DNA of 18,162 nucleotides from JAXGPP01 sp964436865 (GTDB taxonomy: Bacteria; Planctomycetota; Planctomycetia; Pirellulales; Thermoguttaceae): assembly GCA_964436865.1 (NCBI GenBank), contig CAYTFK010000127.1:1-18162 (forward strand). The letters are read 5' to 3'. This document shows positions 1-7,775 of this stretch, one piece after another. Numbering within the stretch: position 1 is the first letter of the stretch; the number at the start of each line of letters is the position of its first letter. Made by a program: the position numbers and the translations under genes. The notes below the pieces were generated by a model that saw only the letters and a list, made by a program, of their open reading frames with translations, did not search any database and was not told the origin of the DNA.

Positions 1-212
1 CGGAAGGCCCACATGTGCCGGTTGCAGACGACGGTGTCTTGCCACAGGTCGCTCTCGCCCAGAGAAGCCCCCATGTGCGGGCAGTAGTCGTCCAGGGCGT
101 AATAGCGGCCCTGGAGGAGGAACACGGCGATTTCGCGGCCTGCAGCGACGAACGTCTTTCCTTTGCCTTCAGGGATCTCGCCAACCCGGGCCACGGTAAC
201 GAACTCAGACAT
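1..212 (-). CDS. Rieske [2Fe-2S] ferredoxin-like protein (3' end cut by window edge)
   Basis: Only the first 70 codons are present, read from the ATG at 212 to the left edge with no stop. The translation begins MSEFVTVARVGEIPEGKGKT. It contains both halves of a Rieske cluster-binding site: C44-P-H46-M-G-A and C63-N-R-H66, i.e. CxH followed 16 residues later by CxxH. In this family these four residues bind a [2Fe-2S] cluster that passes electrons to a partner enzyme. The short lead-in, with no signal peptide or membrane helix, fits a small soluble ferredoxin of the NirD/biphenyl-dioxygenase-ferredoxin type (about 100-110 residues). It could instead be the N-terminus of a longer oxygenase, because the C-terminus is missing. 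It is transcribed away from the aldolase gene across a 107-bp gap. No clear Shine-Dalgarno sequence precedes the ATG. The partner is not visible. Confidence 0.88.
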   Translation of the reverse strand, partial: MSEFVTVARVGEIPEGKGKTFVAAGREIAVFLLQGRYYALDDYCPHMGASLGESDLWQDTVVCNRHMWAF

Positions 213-260
213 GATGGATTTCGGCGGGGACTCGATGGGGGTGACGGCGCGCGGTCGCGC

Positions 261-298
261 ATGGCTTATTATAGTGCTTCCATACGCCGTTCTGTCAG
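261..298 (-). promoter_or_regulatory. Candidate sigma-70-like promoter for the Rieske gene
   Basis: Read on the minus strand, 268-273 is a perfect TATAAT. CTGACA (one mismatch to TTGACA) lies upstream at 293-298 with a 19-bp spacer, slightly longer than ideal. It sits in the only AT-rich patch of the divergent gap and would give a leader of roughly 50 nt before the ATG at 212. The same patch reads TATAGT (270-275) on the plus strand, so it could also serve the aldolase, but no good plus-strand -35 is seen. Confidence 0.35.
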
Positions 299-319
299 AC
301 CGCCGCGAGACACGACCGC

Positions 320-1123
320 ATGAAGACCAACCCCGTCAAACAGAAACTCCGCGAGGGGCTCCCCACGTTCGGCACCTGGCTTTCGCTGGGCGACCTGCAC
401 GCCAGCCGGCTCCTGGCCCGCAGCGGCTTCGACTGGCTCACGCTCGACATGGAGCACTCCCCGATCGACTGGCGGGAGGCGGCGGCGATTTTCGCGGCCG
501 TCTCGGACGGGGGTTGTGTCCCACTGGTCCGCGTGCCGGAGGGCAACCACCATTATATCAAGCGGGCCCTGGATGCCGGCGCGTGGGGGATCGTCGTGCC
601 GATGGTGAACACGGTCGAGCAGGCCCGCACGGCGATTGCCGCCGCCAAGTACCCGCCCCAGGGTAACCGGAGCGTCGGCGGCGGGATGCACGCGCTCAAT
701 TTCGACGCGGCGACCGACGAATACTACGCCCGGGCCAATGACGAGATCCTCGTCGTGCTGCAGACCGAGAGCCCGACAGGCGTGGCGAACGCCGAAGCGA
801 TCTACCGGCTGGAAGGCTGCGATGCCGTGTTCATCGGCCCGATGGACCTGCGGCACTCGATGCGGACCGAGACGCCAGGCGGGCAGATGCCCAGCGCCGA
901 GGAACACGAGGCGATGATCGAGCGCGTTGTGGAGGTCGGCCGGCGCGCCGGCACTCCGACCGGCATCCACGCGATGGACGCCGCCTCGGCCTTGGCGCGG
1001 GCGCAGCAAGGAATGCAGTTCATCGCCGTGGGGAGCGACCTCCGCATGCTGCACCTGAAAGCCCAGGAGACGATCGCCCAGCTTTACCCTGACCGCGCCG
1101 GCAGCAAGTGGACAGCGTACTGA
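320..1123 (+). CDS. HpcH/HpaI-type class II aldolase
   Basis: This 267-residue protein has the length and full motif set of the HpcH/HpaI family, metal-dependent pyruvate-type aldolases that reversibly cleave 2-keto-3-deoxy acids (for example 4-hydroxy-2-oxoheptanedioate or 2-keto-3-deoxyglucarate). The DMEH motif at 43-46 carries the catalytic His, R71 in VRVP matches the active-site Arg, and E150 (QTES) and D176 (FIGPMDL) match the two acidic metal ligands. No signal peptide is present, so it should be cytosolic. The ATG at 320 is chosen because family similarity starts within the first 20 residues; the Shine-Dalgarno sequence is weak. It stands alone on its strand: the Rieske gene diverges upstream and the ABC ATPase gene converges downstream. 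The substrate cannot be told from the sequence. Aldolase in sugar-acid or aromatic catabolism is the likely role. Confidence 0.9.
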   Translation: MKTNPVKQKLREGLPTFGTWLSLGDLHASRLLARSGFDWLTLDMEHSPIDWREAAAIFAAVSDGGCVPLVRVPEGNHHYIKRALDAGAWGIVVPMVNTVEQARTAIAAAKYPPQGNRSVGGGMHALNFDAATDEYYARANDEILVVLQTESPTGVANAEAIYRLEGCDAVFIGPMDLRHSMRTETPGGQMPSAEEHEAMIERVVEVGRRAGTPTGIHAMDAASALARAQQGMQFIAVGSDLRMLHLKAQETIAQLYPDRAGSKWTAY

Positions 1124-1231
1124 GCCCGAAGCGTGCCCAGGGCATGCCTGTGGAGTCTCTCACGCTTCTTGCAGCCGCTGAGTGCCGAGCGGACTTCCGC
1201 ATCGGAGATCGGCGCCCGCTGTTTGCTGGGG

Positions 1232-1258
1232 AATCCGCGGGAACATTGCCCGCGGATT
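1232..1258. terminator. Perfect 10-bp hairpin between convergent genes
   Basis: AATCCGCGGG (1232-1241) and CCCGCGGATT (1249-1258) are exact reverse complements around a 7-nt loop. The hairpin lies in the 198-bp gap between the ends of the aldolase and ABC ATPase genes, where a bidirectional terminator would be expected. Neither strand has a T-run after the stem, so it is not a classical intrinsic terminator. It may act as a transcript-end stabiliser or a terminator without a U-tract. The rest of the gap shows nothing recognisable. Confidence 0.45.
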
Positions 1259-1321
1259 GGTGCTGCAAGGAACGAAGAAAAGATACACGGGCGGGGACAA
1301 TGCCGCGCAACGGACCGGGAG

Positions 1322-2248
1322 TCAGGCGGTGATGCCCTTGGTGAGCGCCATGAAGGCCGTTTCGAGGTTGATCTCGTCTTCCTTGAACATCGTCAGCCGG
1401 AAGCCGTTCTGGACCAGAAGCGTGGAGAGATCGCTGTAGTCTTCCACGCCCCGCGCCAGCGTCACCACGAGATGGCCGTCGCGCTCTTCGACGCGTTCGA
1501 CGCTATCGTGCCCGTCGAGCAGCTTTGCGGCGGCCTGCCGGTCGCCCGTCACGCCGACGTTGAGCACCGGTTGCTGGCGGACCTGGCGCATGACCTCGGC
1601 GACCTCGGCATTCACCAGTAGCTTGCCGCGCTCGATGATCCCCACCTTGTTGCAGATATCGGCCAGTTCGGGGAGGATGTGGCTGGAGACCATGATCGTC
1701 TTGCCCATCTTGCGGAGCTCCTTGAGCAGCCCGCGGATCTCGATCCGCGCCCGCGGGTCCAATCCGCTGGCCGGCTCGTCGAGGAGCAATACCTGCGGAT
1801 CGTGGAGCAGCACCCGGGCGAGCCCCAAGCGCTGGTTCATGCCGCGCGAGAGGCTCGTCACCATCGCATCGCGCTTGTAGTCGAGCCCCACAAGCTGCAG
1901 CATCTCGTCGCACTTCTTGCGCCGTGTGACGCCCTTGATCCGATAGGCGGCGGCGAAGAACTCAAGATACTCGATCACCTTCATGTCGTCGTAGACGCCG
2001 AAGAAGTCGGGCATAAAGCCGATCAGCCGGCGGATTTCCTTGGGATGGGTATAGATCGAGTGGCCGCAGACGTAGGCTTCGCCCCAACTGGGCTGCAGCA
2101 AGGTCGCCAGGATCCGCATCGTGGTCGTCTTGCCGGAGCCGTTCGGGCCGATGTACCCGAAGAGGTCTCCTTCGTCCAGGTCCAGCTCGAGGCTATCGAT
2201 CGCCCGCAGCTCTCCGTAGACCTTGGTGAGATCCTGAGTCTTGATCAT
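1322..2248 (-). CDS. ABC transporter ATP-binding protein (ABC-2 exporter type)
   Basis: This 308-residue nucleotide-binding subunit carries Walker A GPNGSGKT (34-41), signature LSRGMNQ (133-139), Walker B VLLLDE (153-158) with D-loop SGLD, and the switch His in VSSH (H190). A C-terminal extension of about 90 residues follows, as in CcmA/NatA-like ABC-2 ATPases. The family powers export or membrane remodelling together with a separate permease. The usual Q-loop Gln is replaced by Asp (IGFMPDFFGVYDD, D81), a form I recall from a subset of these ATPases. The gene is last in the six-gene minus-strand run, 103 bp after the exported membrane protein, and ends facing the aldolase. No permease gene is in the window. 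The two-helix membrane protein upstream is the nearest candidate partner, but it does not look like a six-helix ABC-2 permease. ATG at 2248; Shine-Dalgarno weak. Confidence 0.93.
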   Translation of the reverse strand: MIKTQDLTKVYGELRAIDSLELDLDEGDLFGYIGPNGSGKTTTMRILATLLQPSWGEAYVCGHSIYTHPKEIRRLIGFMPDFFGVYDDMKVIEYLEFFAAAYRIKGVTRRKKCDEMLQLVGLDYKRDAMVTSLSRGMNQRLGLARVLLHDPQVLLLDEPASGLDPRARIEIRGLLKELRKMGKTIMVSSHILPELADICNKVGIIERGKLLVNAEVAEVMRQVRQQPVLNVGVTGDRQAAAKLLDGHDSVERVEERDGHLVVTLARGVEDYSDLSTLLVQNGFRLTMFKEDEINLETAFMALTKGITA

Positions 2249-2351
2249 GCTCGCACGTCTACCCTATCGTCTGTTGTTCCGGCGGCGGTTTGCCCTGCTC
2301 TCAAGCGTTTTCGATCGCGGCACCGGGCCGAGGCTCGATTTGCCCGCCACA

Positions 2352-4532
2352 TCACTTTCTCTTCACCGGGATTACGAAGCGGTACAGTCCGGCGTGCTGT
2401 TCCGCGATGGCCGGCCGTCCGTCGAGCACCAGCGGGCTGCCGCCAGGCGCGGCGGCGTCCGTGACGCGGGCCAACAGGATGGCGCGATCGGTCTTGAGCA
2501 GGTCGCTCATGTCGACGAACCCCTGGTAGCTGTTGCTCAGACCGGTATATCGCCGGCCGCCAGCCTCATCGAAGAAACTCATCGCGCGGAGGATGTAGTT
2601 CACATCGACGCTCGCCTGGTCGTACGGCGTAGCGCGGTCCTCGAACTTTTCGTCCTCGCCGAACACGATTTTCCGGCCGGTCAAGAACGTCTTCACGCGG
2701 CGCCGTTCGAGTTTCGCGCCAACTTCCACGGTCTGGCCCGGTCGGATCGTCTCCAGTTGATACGCCCACGGACCATACGCCAGAAGGCAGTCGATGAGGG
2801 GAAAATCGAAGGTGTTGGTGATCGTCCCTTCGGGCAAGTCGTCGACGTGCGTCAGATCGGCTTTGGGCAGGGCATCAGTTCGCGCCGTCCAGCGGGCGGT
2901 GAAGCTCTTCGACGACCAGATGGGGATCGGCACGGCGGAAAGCGCCTCAAGGTTGTGCGCGATCCGGTACTGCGCGCCTCCGATGTCGGCCTCGGCGGTA
3001 CGCGGCTCCATACCCCCCAAGGCCTCGCCGGGCAGTCCCAGCCAGGCTGTCACTACGTTCAAATCCGCGGGAGTCGTCGTGCCCGTCAGCCACGGGGCGA
3101 AGCTCAAGTCGTAGCGCCGGCTCGCCGGGCTGAACACGTTGGCCCAAGCCGTTCCGCGCACCGAGCCCGAGGCGATGTCGAAGTCGACCAGGTTAACCTG
3201 ATTCACCCGGACCGCGTCGCCTTTGGCGCGATGGGCGAAGGCCCACGCGCCTGCGCTGACGGCGACGACGAGCAGCGGGAACGTGACCCAGGTCAGGATC
3301 GGCCGCCGCAGCAAGCGGTTGACGAGAAAATAGTCGGCCCCCAACGCCGCGGCGTAGAGAGCGATGCACAGTCCAACCATCCAGAAGGGGACCGCCCATA
3401 CGTGTTGAAACCGATCGAGCGCGCTGCGCAACTGGCCCGACATGTCGGTGAACCCAAAATGGATCGCCGCGCGGTGCTCTTCCGGTTCCTCACCGAGCGA
3501 CGTCTCGAGGTCGACGAGCCTGGCGACGAGCAATCCGCGGTCGCCCCACGCCGCCAGTGATGGTTCGCCGACGTCGACCGCCAGGAACACGACCTGCCCA
3601 AAACCCACCGCGCGGCGAACAACCAGCGGAATATTCCCCTCGCGAGCTTCAACCTGTCCCGCGGGATCGGCCAGCAGGGAAACGCTCATTCGACTATCGC
3701 CAGGCGGGATCGGCGTGGTGCTGCCGGAGAATATCTCCAGGGCGGCAGTCCCCGGCAGGGGGATCGATTCCTCAACCGGTCCCGGCAGCAGTTGGGACCA
3801 CGCTGAGCCGGGCTTCACCGCGTCGGCAGCCTGGCCACCGACGGCGAGCACGAGCCGGCCGCCCATTTCGATCCATTGCCGCAGCGCGGCGATCGCCGGA
3901 GCATCAGGCTCGAGCCGCGCGAAGGGGTCCGATTCGCTGATCGAGATGACAACGGTGCTGACCGCCTCGTAGCCGACCCAACGTTCGGGCAGCTCCGCCG
4001 GGTCGGCAACCGCGGCCACCACGGTTCGCTCATCGGCCACTTCACGGGCAAAGCCGAGGGCATCCTGGACCGCATCGGCCGCTTTGCCGACCGCCACTAC
4101 CAATCGACGCCGCGACGCCAATGCCGCAGGGTAATCGCCTCCAGCCGTCGCCGCCCGGAACACTCGATGCACCGCGGGTCCGCCATCGGGAACGAACTCG
4201 ACGGTCATCTCACTAGCGAGGCGTCCGAAGCGCACGTAGAGCCGCGTCACTTTCGTTTCGCCTGCGGCCAGCGCCACCGGTTCGTCCGGAGGCGTGGCAA
4301 CACGGCTGAGTACGCCGTCGCCATCGGGCACGATCACTGCAAGCTGCCCGGACCGCGCGGCACTGCCGCCGCGAAGCGTGACGTCGACCGGTGTCCAGAG
4401 CCCGGCTTTGTATTTGCCATCGAAGCCGACCTTTACTCCGGCGATGGCCACATCGCGCGGAGCCTGGGCGTAAGATGGAGAAGGCGCCAGAAGCCAAGCG
4501 CTAAGGAAGATCAGGGACGCGACGCGGATCAT
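2352..4532 (-). CDS. Large exported membrane protein with glutamine-amidotransferase-like N-terminal region
   Basis: This 726-residue protein has an N-terminal signal peptide (residues 1-23, ending SYAQA) and an extracytoplasmic beta-rich region (about 28-130). A region at 140-350 has alternating hydrophobic strands and stretches such as ALRQWIEMGGRLVLAVGG (216-233), the look of a class-I glutamine-amidotransferase-like fold seen in proteins beside ABC-2 transporters. I see no Cys-His-Glu triad, so it is probably not catalytic. Two transmembrane helices lie near 378-402 and 412-434, separated by a short basic loop (VNRLLRRP). A C-terminal domain of about 290 residues is predicted to be outside. 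Its ATG at 4530-4532 overlaps the TGA of the MazG gene (ATGA), implying translational coupling. The ABC ATPase gene follows after 103 bp, so an accessory role in an ABC-driven envelope process is plausible. No specific function is recognised. Confidence 0.82.
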   Translation of the reverse strand: MIRVASLIFLSAWLLAPSPSYAQAPRDVAIAGVKVGFDGKYKAGLWTPVDVTLRGGSAARSGQLAVIVPDGDGVLSRVATPPDEPVALAAGETKVTRLYVRFGRLASEMTVEFVPDGGPAVHRVFRAATAGGDYPAALASRRRLVVAVGKAADAVQDALGFAREVADERTVVAAVADPAELPERWVGYEAVSTVVISISESDPFARLEPDAPAIAALRQWIEMGGRLVLAVGGQAADAVKPGSAWSQLLPGPVEESIPLPGTAALEIFSGSTTPIPPGDSRMSVSLLADPAGQVEAREGNIPLVVRRAVGFGQVVFLAVDVGEPSLAAWGDRGLLVARLVDLETSLGEEPEEHRAAIHFGFTDMSGQLRSALDRFQHVWAVPFWMVGLCIALYAAALGADYFLVNRLLRRPILTWVTFPLLVVAVSAGAWAFAHRAKGDAVRVNQVNLVDFDIASGSVRGTAWANVFSPASRRYDLSFAPWLTGTTTPADLNVVTAWLGLPGEALGGMEPRTAEADIGGAQYRIAHNLEALSAVPIPIWSSKSFTARWTARTDALPKADLTHVDDLPEGTITNTFDFPLIDCLLAYGPWAYQLETIRPGQTVEVGAKLERRRVKTFLTGRKIVFGEDEKFEDRATPYDQASVDVNYILRAMSFFDEAGGRRYTGLSNSYQGFVDMSDLLKTDRAILLARVTDAAAPGGSPLVLDGRPAIAEQHAGLYRFVIPVKRK

Positions 4533-4885
4533 GGCTTCCCCGCGTCGGGACAGGTGCAGACGAATTGCCCGCAGCCGGGACAGCCAGAACCGTACTTCTT
4601 CGCCACCGCGGCCGTCAAATCGATGCCGGCCACATTGGCGATGGTCGCCAGCCAGGCCAGGACATCGGCAAACTCAGCCGCCAATTCCCGCTTCTCGCCA
4701 TGGCGCAAGGCGGCCGCCAGTTCACCCACCTCCTCCATGAGCCACATGAAGGTGCCCTCCACCCCGCGGGCCACGTCCTTCCGCAGATACATGTCGCGGA
4801 TAAGCTGCTGGAACTGGGAGAGCGTGATCTGTGGCGGTGGCTGATCGGGTGGTGAGTCGATTTCAGTGAGATTTTCGGCCGTCAC
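4529..4885 (-). CDS. MazG-type nucleotide pyrophosphohydrolase with C-terminal Cys cluster
   Basis: This 118-residue protein has the MazG fold signature: E51-E52-x-x-E55 (EEVGE) followed by E71-x-x-D74 (EFADV), the acidic residues that bind Mg2+ in all-alpha NTP pyrophosphatases. The family hydrolyses (d)NTPs or modified nucleotides to NMP and PPi. The last 20 residues hold four cysteines (C102, C105, C110, C112; CxxC-x4-CxC), a likely small metal site not needed by the minimal domain. The start is GTG at 4885, chosen because it overlaps the upstream TGA (GTGA) and has AGGAG 11 nt before it. The stop overlaps the next ATG (ATGA). The gene is thus locked between a secreted peptidase gene and a membrane-protein gene. 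No signal peptide, so cytosolic. Substrate unknown. Confidence 0.87.
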   Translation of the reverse strand: MTAENLTEIDSPPDQPPPQITLSQFQQLIRDMYLRKDVARGVEGTFMWLMEEVGELAAALRHGEKRELAAEFADVLAWLATIANVAGIDLTAAVAKKYGSGCPGCGQFVCTCPDAGKP

Positions 4886-7740
4886 GGTTCGGTCTTCTCC
4901 TGGAGGTCTTCCAGCGTCCTCAGGGCATTGCGGTCGTCAGGGTGGCGTCGAAGAAGCTCCTCAAGCGTCTGTCGGGCGTCGGCCGGCCTGCCCATCCGAA
5001 CCTGAAGCGCAGCAAGGGCTTGACGCGATTCGGGTCGGTCTGGATCGAGCTCGATTGCCGCCTGATACTCCTCGACGGCCTGAGAGAGATTATCGTCTCC
5101 CGCGAGGGCCTCGGCAATTAGACAATGGGCCTCGACGCTTTGTACGTCGATCTGGATCGCCTGGTTCGCCCAGTCTGCGGCCGCGCGGTGGTCATGTTCG
5201 GCCAGTGCCCGCCGAGCGAGTTCCAGCCGGACCTCCAGATTGTCTTCCTCCGCCTCGGCCAGTCGCCGCAGCACGGGGACCAGTCTCTCGGCGTCCTTCG
5301 ACCGGCTGTAGACGAGGGCCAGCGATCGCCACCAGCGGAGGTCGTGGGGCGCGTTCTGTCCGCCCAACTCGTAGAGTTCGGCCGCCGCCGCGTATTCCTT
5401 CTGCTCCAACTTGAGCGATGCCAGCAGACCCAAGAGCCTGGCATCGGGGGCGCTGCGATCCAAGGCCGATTCGAGCAGGCGGATCGCTTCCGCCCGGTTT
5501 TGCGACTCAGCCGCCAACCGCGCGAGCACATATGTGGCAAGCTGGTGCCGCGGCTCGAGCTCGATTGCCCGGTTGGCAAGCGTGCGAGCCTCGTCCTTCG
5601 CTCCGCGTCGCAGGTACCCGAACGCCGTCCGTGCGGCGAGATCGGGGTCGTCGGGGGCCTTGCGCTGCGCGGAGATCAACTCGGAGAAAGTCTCGGCGGC
5701 CGGCTCATCAAACGATCGGAATCCGGAAACCAAACGTTGCAAGTAGGCCCTGAAGTCCTGCTCGAACTCCGCCGCTTCGACGTGGAACACCCTTTGGATC
5801 GCTTCGGGTGTGTCGAGGCCTTCAGCATAGGCGGCCAGAAGATCCCGCAATACCGCCGGCGAACGGCCTTCGAGCATGAACTCCACGTACAGTTCCGCCT
5901 GGCAATAGGCCATCTGCCAGTCCTCAGAACTCTGCGGGCGCGTGAAGCCAAAGTTGATCGTTTCCAGAGTGAGCAGTTCGCCGGCCGGCACGCGGCGAAG
6001 GAGCAATTCGGTCCATTTCTGCGGCCGCGGCCGGTTTTCACACCACACGGCCAGGCCCTCGGTATACCAGTGCGGGCAATTGAATGCCGTTTGCTGGAGC
6101 GTGATCACGTGGACCAGTTCGTGCCGCAGCACTTGCGCCCAGTTGAATCGCATGCCGAGTCCCGGGTCGGTGGGGGACACCATGGCCAGCATCTTGCCCG
6201 TGCTCGCCGCCACCGGTCCGACATAGGGAAGTCCGACCATCCGCGTGCCGAACCATTCGTGCCCGCTGTGCCCTTTGGACCGGTTGAAGAACTCGACCAG
6301 CGCCTTTTGGGGCGGCCGGTAGCCGAACAGCTCGCAGAGTTCGGGCATTGCCTGGTCAACGTACCGGGCGGCGTAGCGTGCCAGCAGGCCGTCGGCCTGG
6401 CGGTCGTACTTGATCCGTCCGTGCTCCGTCTCGAGCGTTTCCATTTCGCCGAGCAGGTCGAGCACTTCCAGGCTGTTGAAGACGCGAACGTGGAAGGGAT
6501 CGTCGGCAAGCGCCCGCTCGAGCAGCGGCCGAGCCCGCTCCTCTTCCGCCGCAGCCATCATCATCAGCCCCAGTTCGGATTGCGGCCCGAGCAATTGGGG
6601 CATCCGCCGGATTGCTTCTTCGTAGCACCACTGGGCTTCGGGTAGCTTGTGGCGCGCGTTGAGCCAGCCGGCCATCGCGAAGTAGAACTCACCCGAATGC
6701 TGATTTCGTCCCTCAACTTCGACCATCAACTCGGCAAGCCGGCTGCCGTCGCCCTTCTCGGGCAACCCGTCTTCGAGCGCATAGCAGGCCGCGATCCGCC
6801 CCAGCGACTCCTCCGACTCAGGGTTGAGCGGCAGCGCACTGTCTTGAAGAATCCGCAGGGCACCGGCGGGATCGAAGTTCTCCCATGCCAGTTCAGCCTT
6901 GGCGAGCCAGGCCGGCAGGAATCGCGGGTTGATTTCCAGCGCCCGCTCAACCGAGCGTTGCGCCCGTTCGATGTCGCGATCGAGCAGTGCCAGGCGCGCG
7001 AAGGCCGCGTGCACCTCCGCGGCCAGGTGATTGATCGCGAGCGCCTTGCTGAGGGCAACGGCGGCGTCGCGCTGGTTGTATTTCTCCAGATACAGAAGAC
7101 CCGCTTCATACAGCGCGGGCCAGTAGGCCTCATCAATCTCGATCGCCCGCGGATAGAGATCCTGGACGAGGAACTTAAACTGGTCGCTCTGCCGATTCCA
7201 GCGGGCGTATTGGCCGGCAGCCAGACCGGTCCAGCGGAGCGATTCCGCGTCGCGTACGTCATGTTCGTTGTAGTAGGCGATCAATCGGCGGTAAGCATCC
7301 TCCGCCTCCTTCAGACGTCCCCGAACACGGTAGAGCTCGCCGCGAATCCAGCCGGCCTGCAACTGGTCGGGGTTGAGCCGTAGCGCCGCCTCGACGCACT
7401 GTTCCGCCTCGTCGTACCGCCCCCGTTCGAAGAAGGCCCGCGCAAGCTCGGCCTGCGCCTCGGCGTTCTCGCCCGCCGCGCGCAGCGCCTTGATCGCCTC
7501 GTCGTCCTTTCCCTGGGCCCAAAACGTCCTCGCCAGACCAACCGCCGCGCGCGGATCGGCGGCGGACAGAGGCTCAAACTGATCGCGGGCGGCAGCGTAC
7601 TTGCCGCGCAGCAAGAGTGCCCAGGCCTGATCGAGCCTGCTCGCTTCGGCCGCTTGCGCAAATATCGGCGAAAGGGCAAACAGAACGGCGGCGGATCCTG
7701 TCCACCAACGCGAGGCCGGATTCGATCTGAGCGGAACCAT
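4882..7740 (-). CDS. Secreted TPR protein with embedded gluzincin-type zinc metallopeptidase domain
   Basis: This 952-residue protein starts with a signal peptide (cleavage near residue 30-32, IFAQAAEA). TPR-like helical repeats run from about 35 to 430, and a peptidase-MA-like domain spans about 435-670. H540-E541-L-V-H544 and, 17 residues on, E561 in HWYTEGLAVW supply the two His ligands, catalytic Glu and third zinc ligand, so the protease looks intact. A second TPR block fills about 690-950. The family cleaves peptides or proteins; TPRs usually provide docking. With the signal peptide it should act outside the cytoplasm. The ATG at 7740 has a strong GGAGGTGA (7750-7757) 9 nt upstream. The gene lies 35 bp after the HAD gene and overlaps the MazG start by 4 bp. 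Substrate and partners are unknown. The domain order resembles exported TPR-peptidases frequent in planctomycetes. Confidence 0.9.
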   Translation of the reverse strand: MVPLRSNPASRWWTGSAAVLFALSPIFAQAAEASRLDQAWALLLRGKYAAARDQFEPLSAADPRAAVGLARTFWAQGKDDEAIKALRAAGENAEAQAELARAFFERGRYDEAEQCVEAALRLNPDQLQAGWIRGELYRVRGRLKEAEDAYRRLIAYYNEHDVRDAESLRWTGLAAGQYARWNRQSDQFKFLVQDLYPRAIEIDEAYWPALYEAGLLYLEKYNQRDAAVALSKALAINHLAAEVHAAFARLALLDRDIERAQRSVERALEINPRFLPAWLAKAELAWENFDPAGALRILQDSALPLNPESEESLGRIAACYALEDGLPEKGDGSRLAELMVEVEGRNQHSGEFYFAMAGWLNARHKLPEAQWCYEEAIRRMPQLLGPQSELGLMMMAAAEEERARPLLERALADDPFHVRVFNSLEVLDLLGEMETLETEHGRIKYDRQADGLLARYAARYVDQAMPELCELFGYRPPQKALVEFFNRSKGHSGHEWFGTRMVGLPYVGPVAASTGKMLAMVSPTDPGLGMRFNWAQVLRHELVHVITLQQTAFNCPHWYTEGLAVWCENRPRPQKWTELLLRRVPAGELLTLETINFGFTRPQSSEDWQMAYCQAELYVEFMLEGRSPAVLRDLLAAYAEGLDTPEAIQRVFHVEAAEFEQDFRAYLQRLVSGFRSFDEPAAETFSELISAQRKAPDDPDLAARTAFGYLRRGAKDEARTLANRAIELEPRHQLATYVLARLAAESQNRAEAIRLLESALDRSAPDARLLGLLASLKLEQKEYAAAAELYELGGQNAPHDLRWWRSLALVYSRSKDAERLVPVLRRLAEAEEDNLEVRLELARRALAEHDHRAAADWANQAIQIDVQSVEAHCLIAEALAGDDNLSQAVEEYQAAIELDPDRPESRQALAALQVRMGRPADARQTLEELLRRHPDDRNALRTLEDLQEKTEP

Positions 7741-7749
7741 GTCGCCCCC

Positions 7750-7757
7750 TCACCTCC
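7750..7757 (-). promoter_or_regulatory. Strong Shine-Dalgarno for the TPR-peptidase gene
   Basis: The minus strand reads GGAGGTGA, 9 nt before the ATG at 7740. This fixes the start and the attached signal peptide. It is the best ribosome-binding site in the minus-strand run, suggesting this gene is translated well in its own right rather than only by coupling. Confidence 0.75.
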
Positions 7758-7775
7758 GAGCAGCCTTCGGTTTCG

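Noticed and set aside
2241..3560. Plus-strand open frame (439 codons) opposite the membrane protein
   Set aside because: No recognisable fold and spans the end of a well-supported minus-strand gene.
5125..6645. Plus-strand open frame (506 codons) opposite the TPR-peptidase
   Set aside because: Arg/Gln/His-rich composition typical of antisense translation; the minus strand encodes the zinc-peptidase motif.
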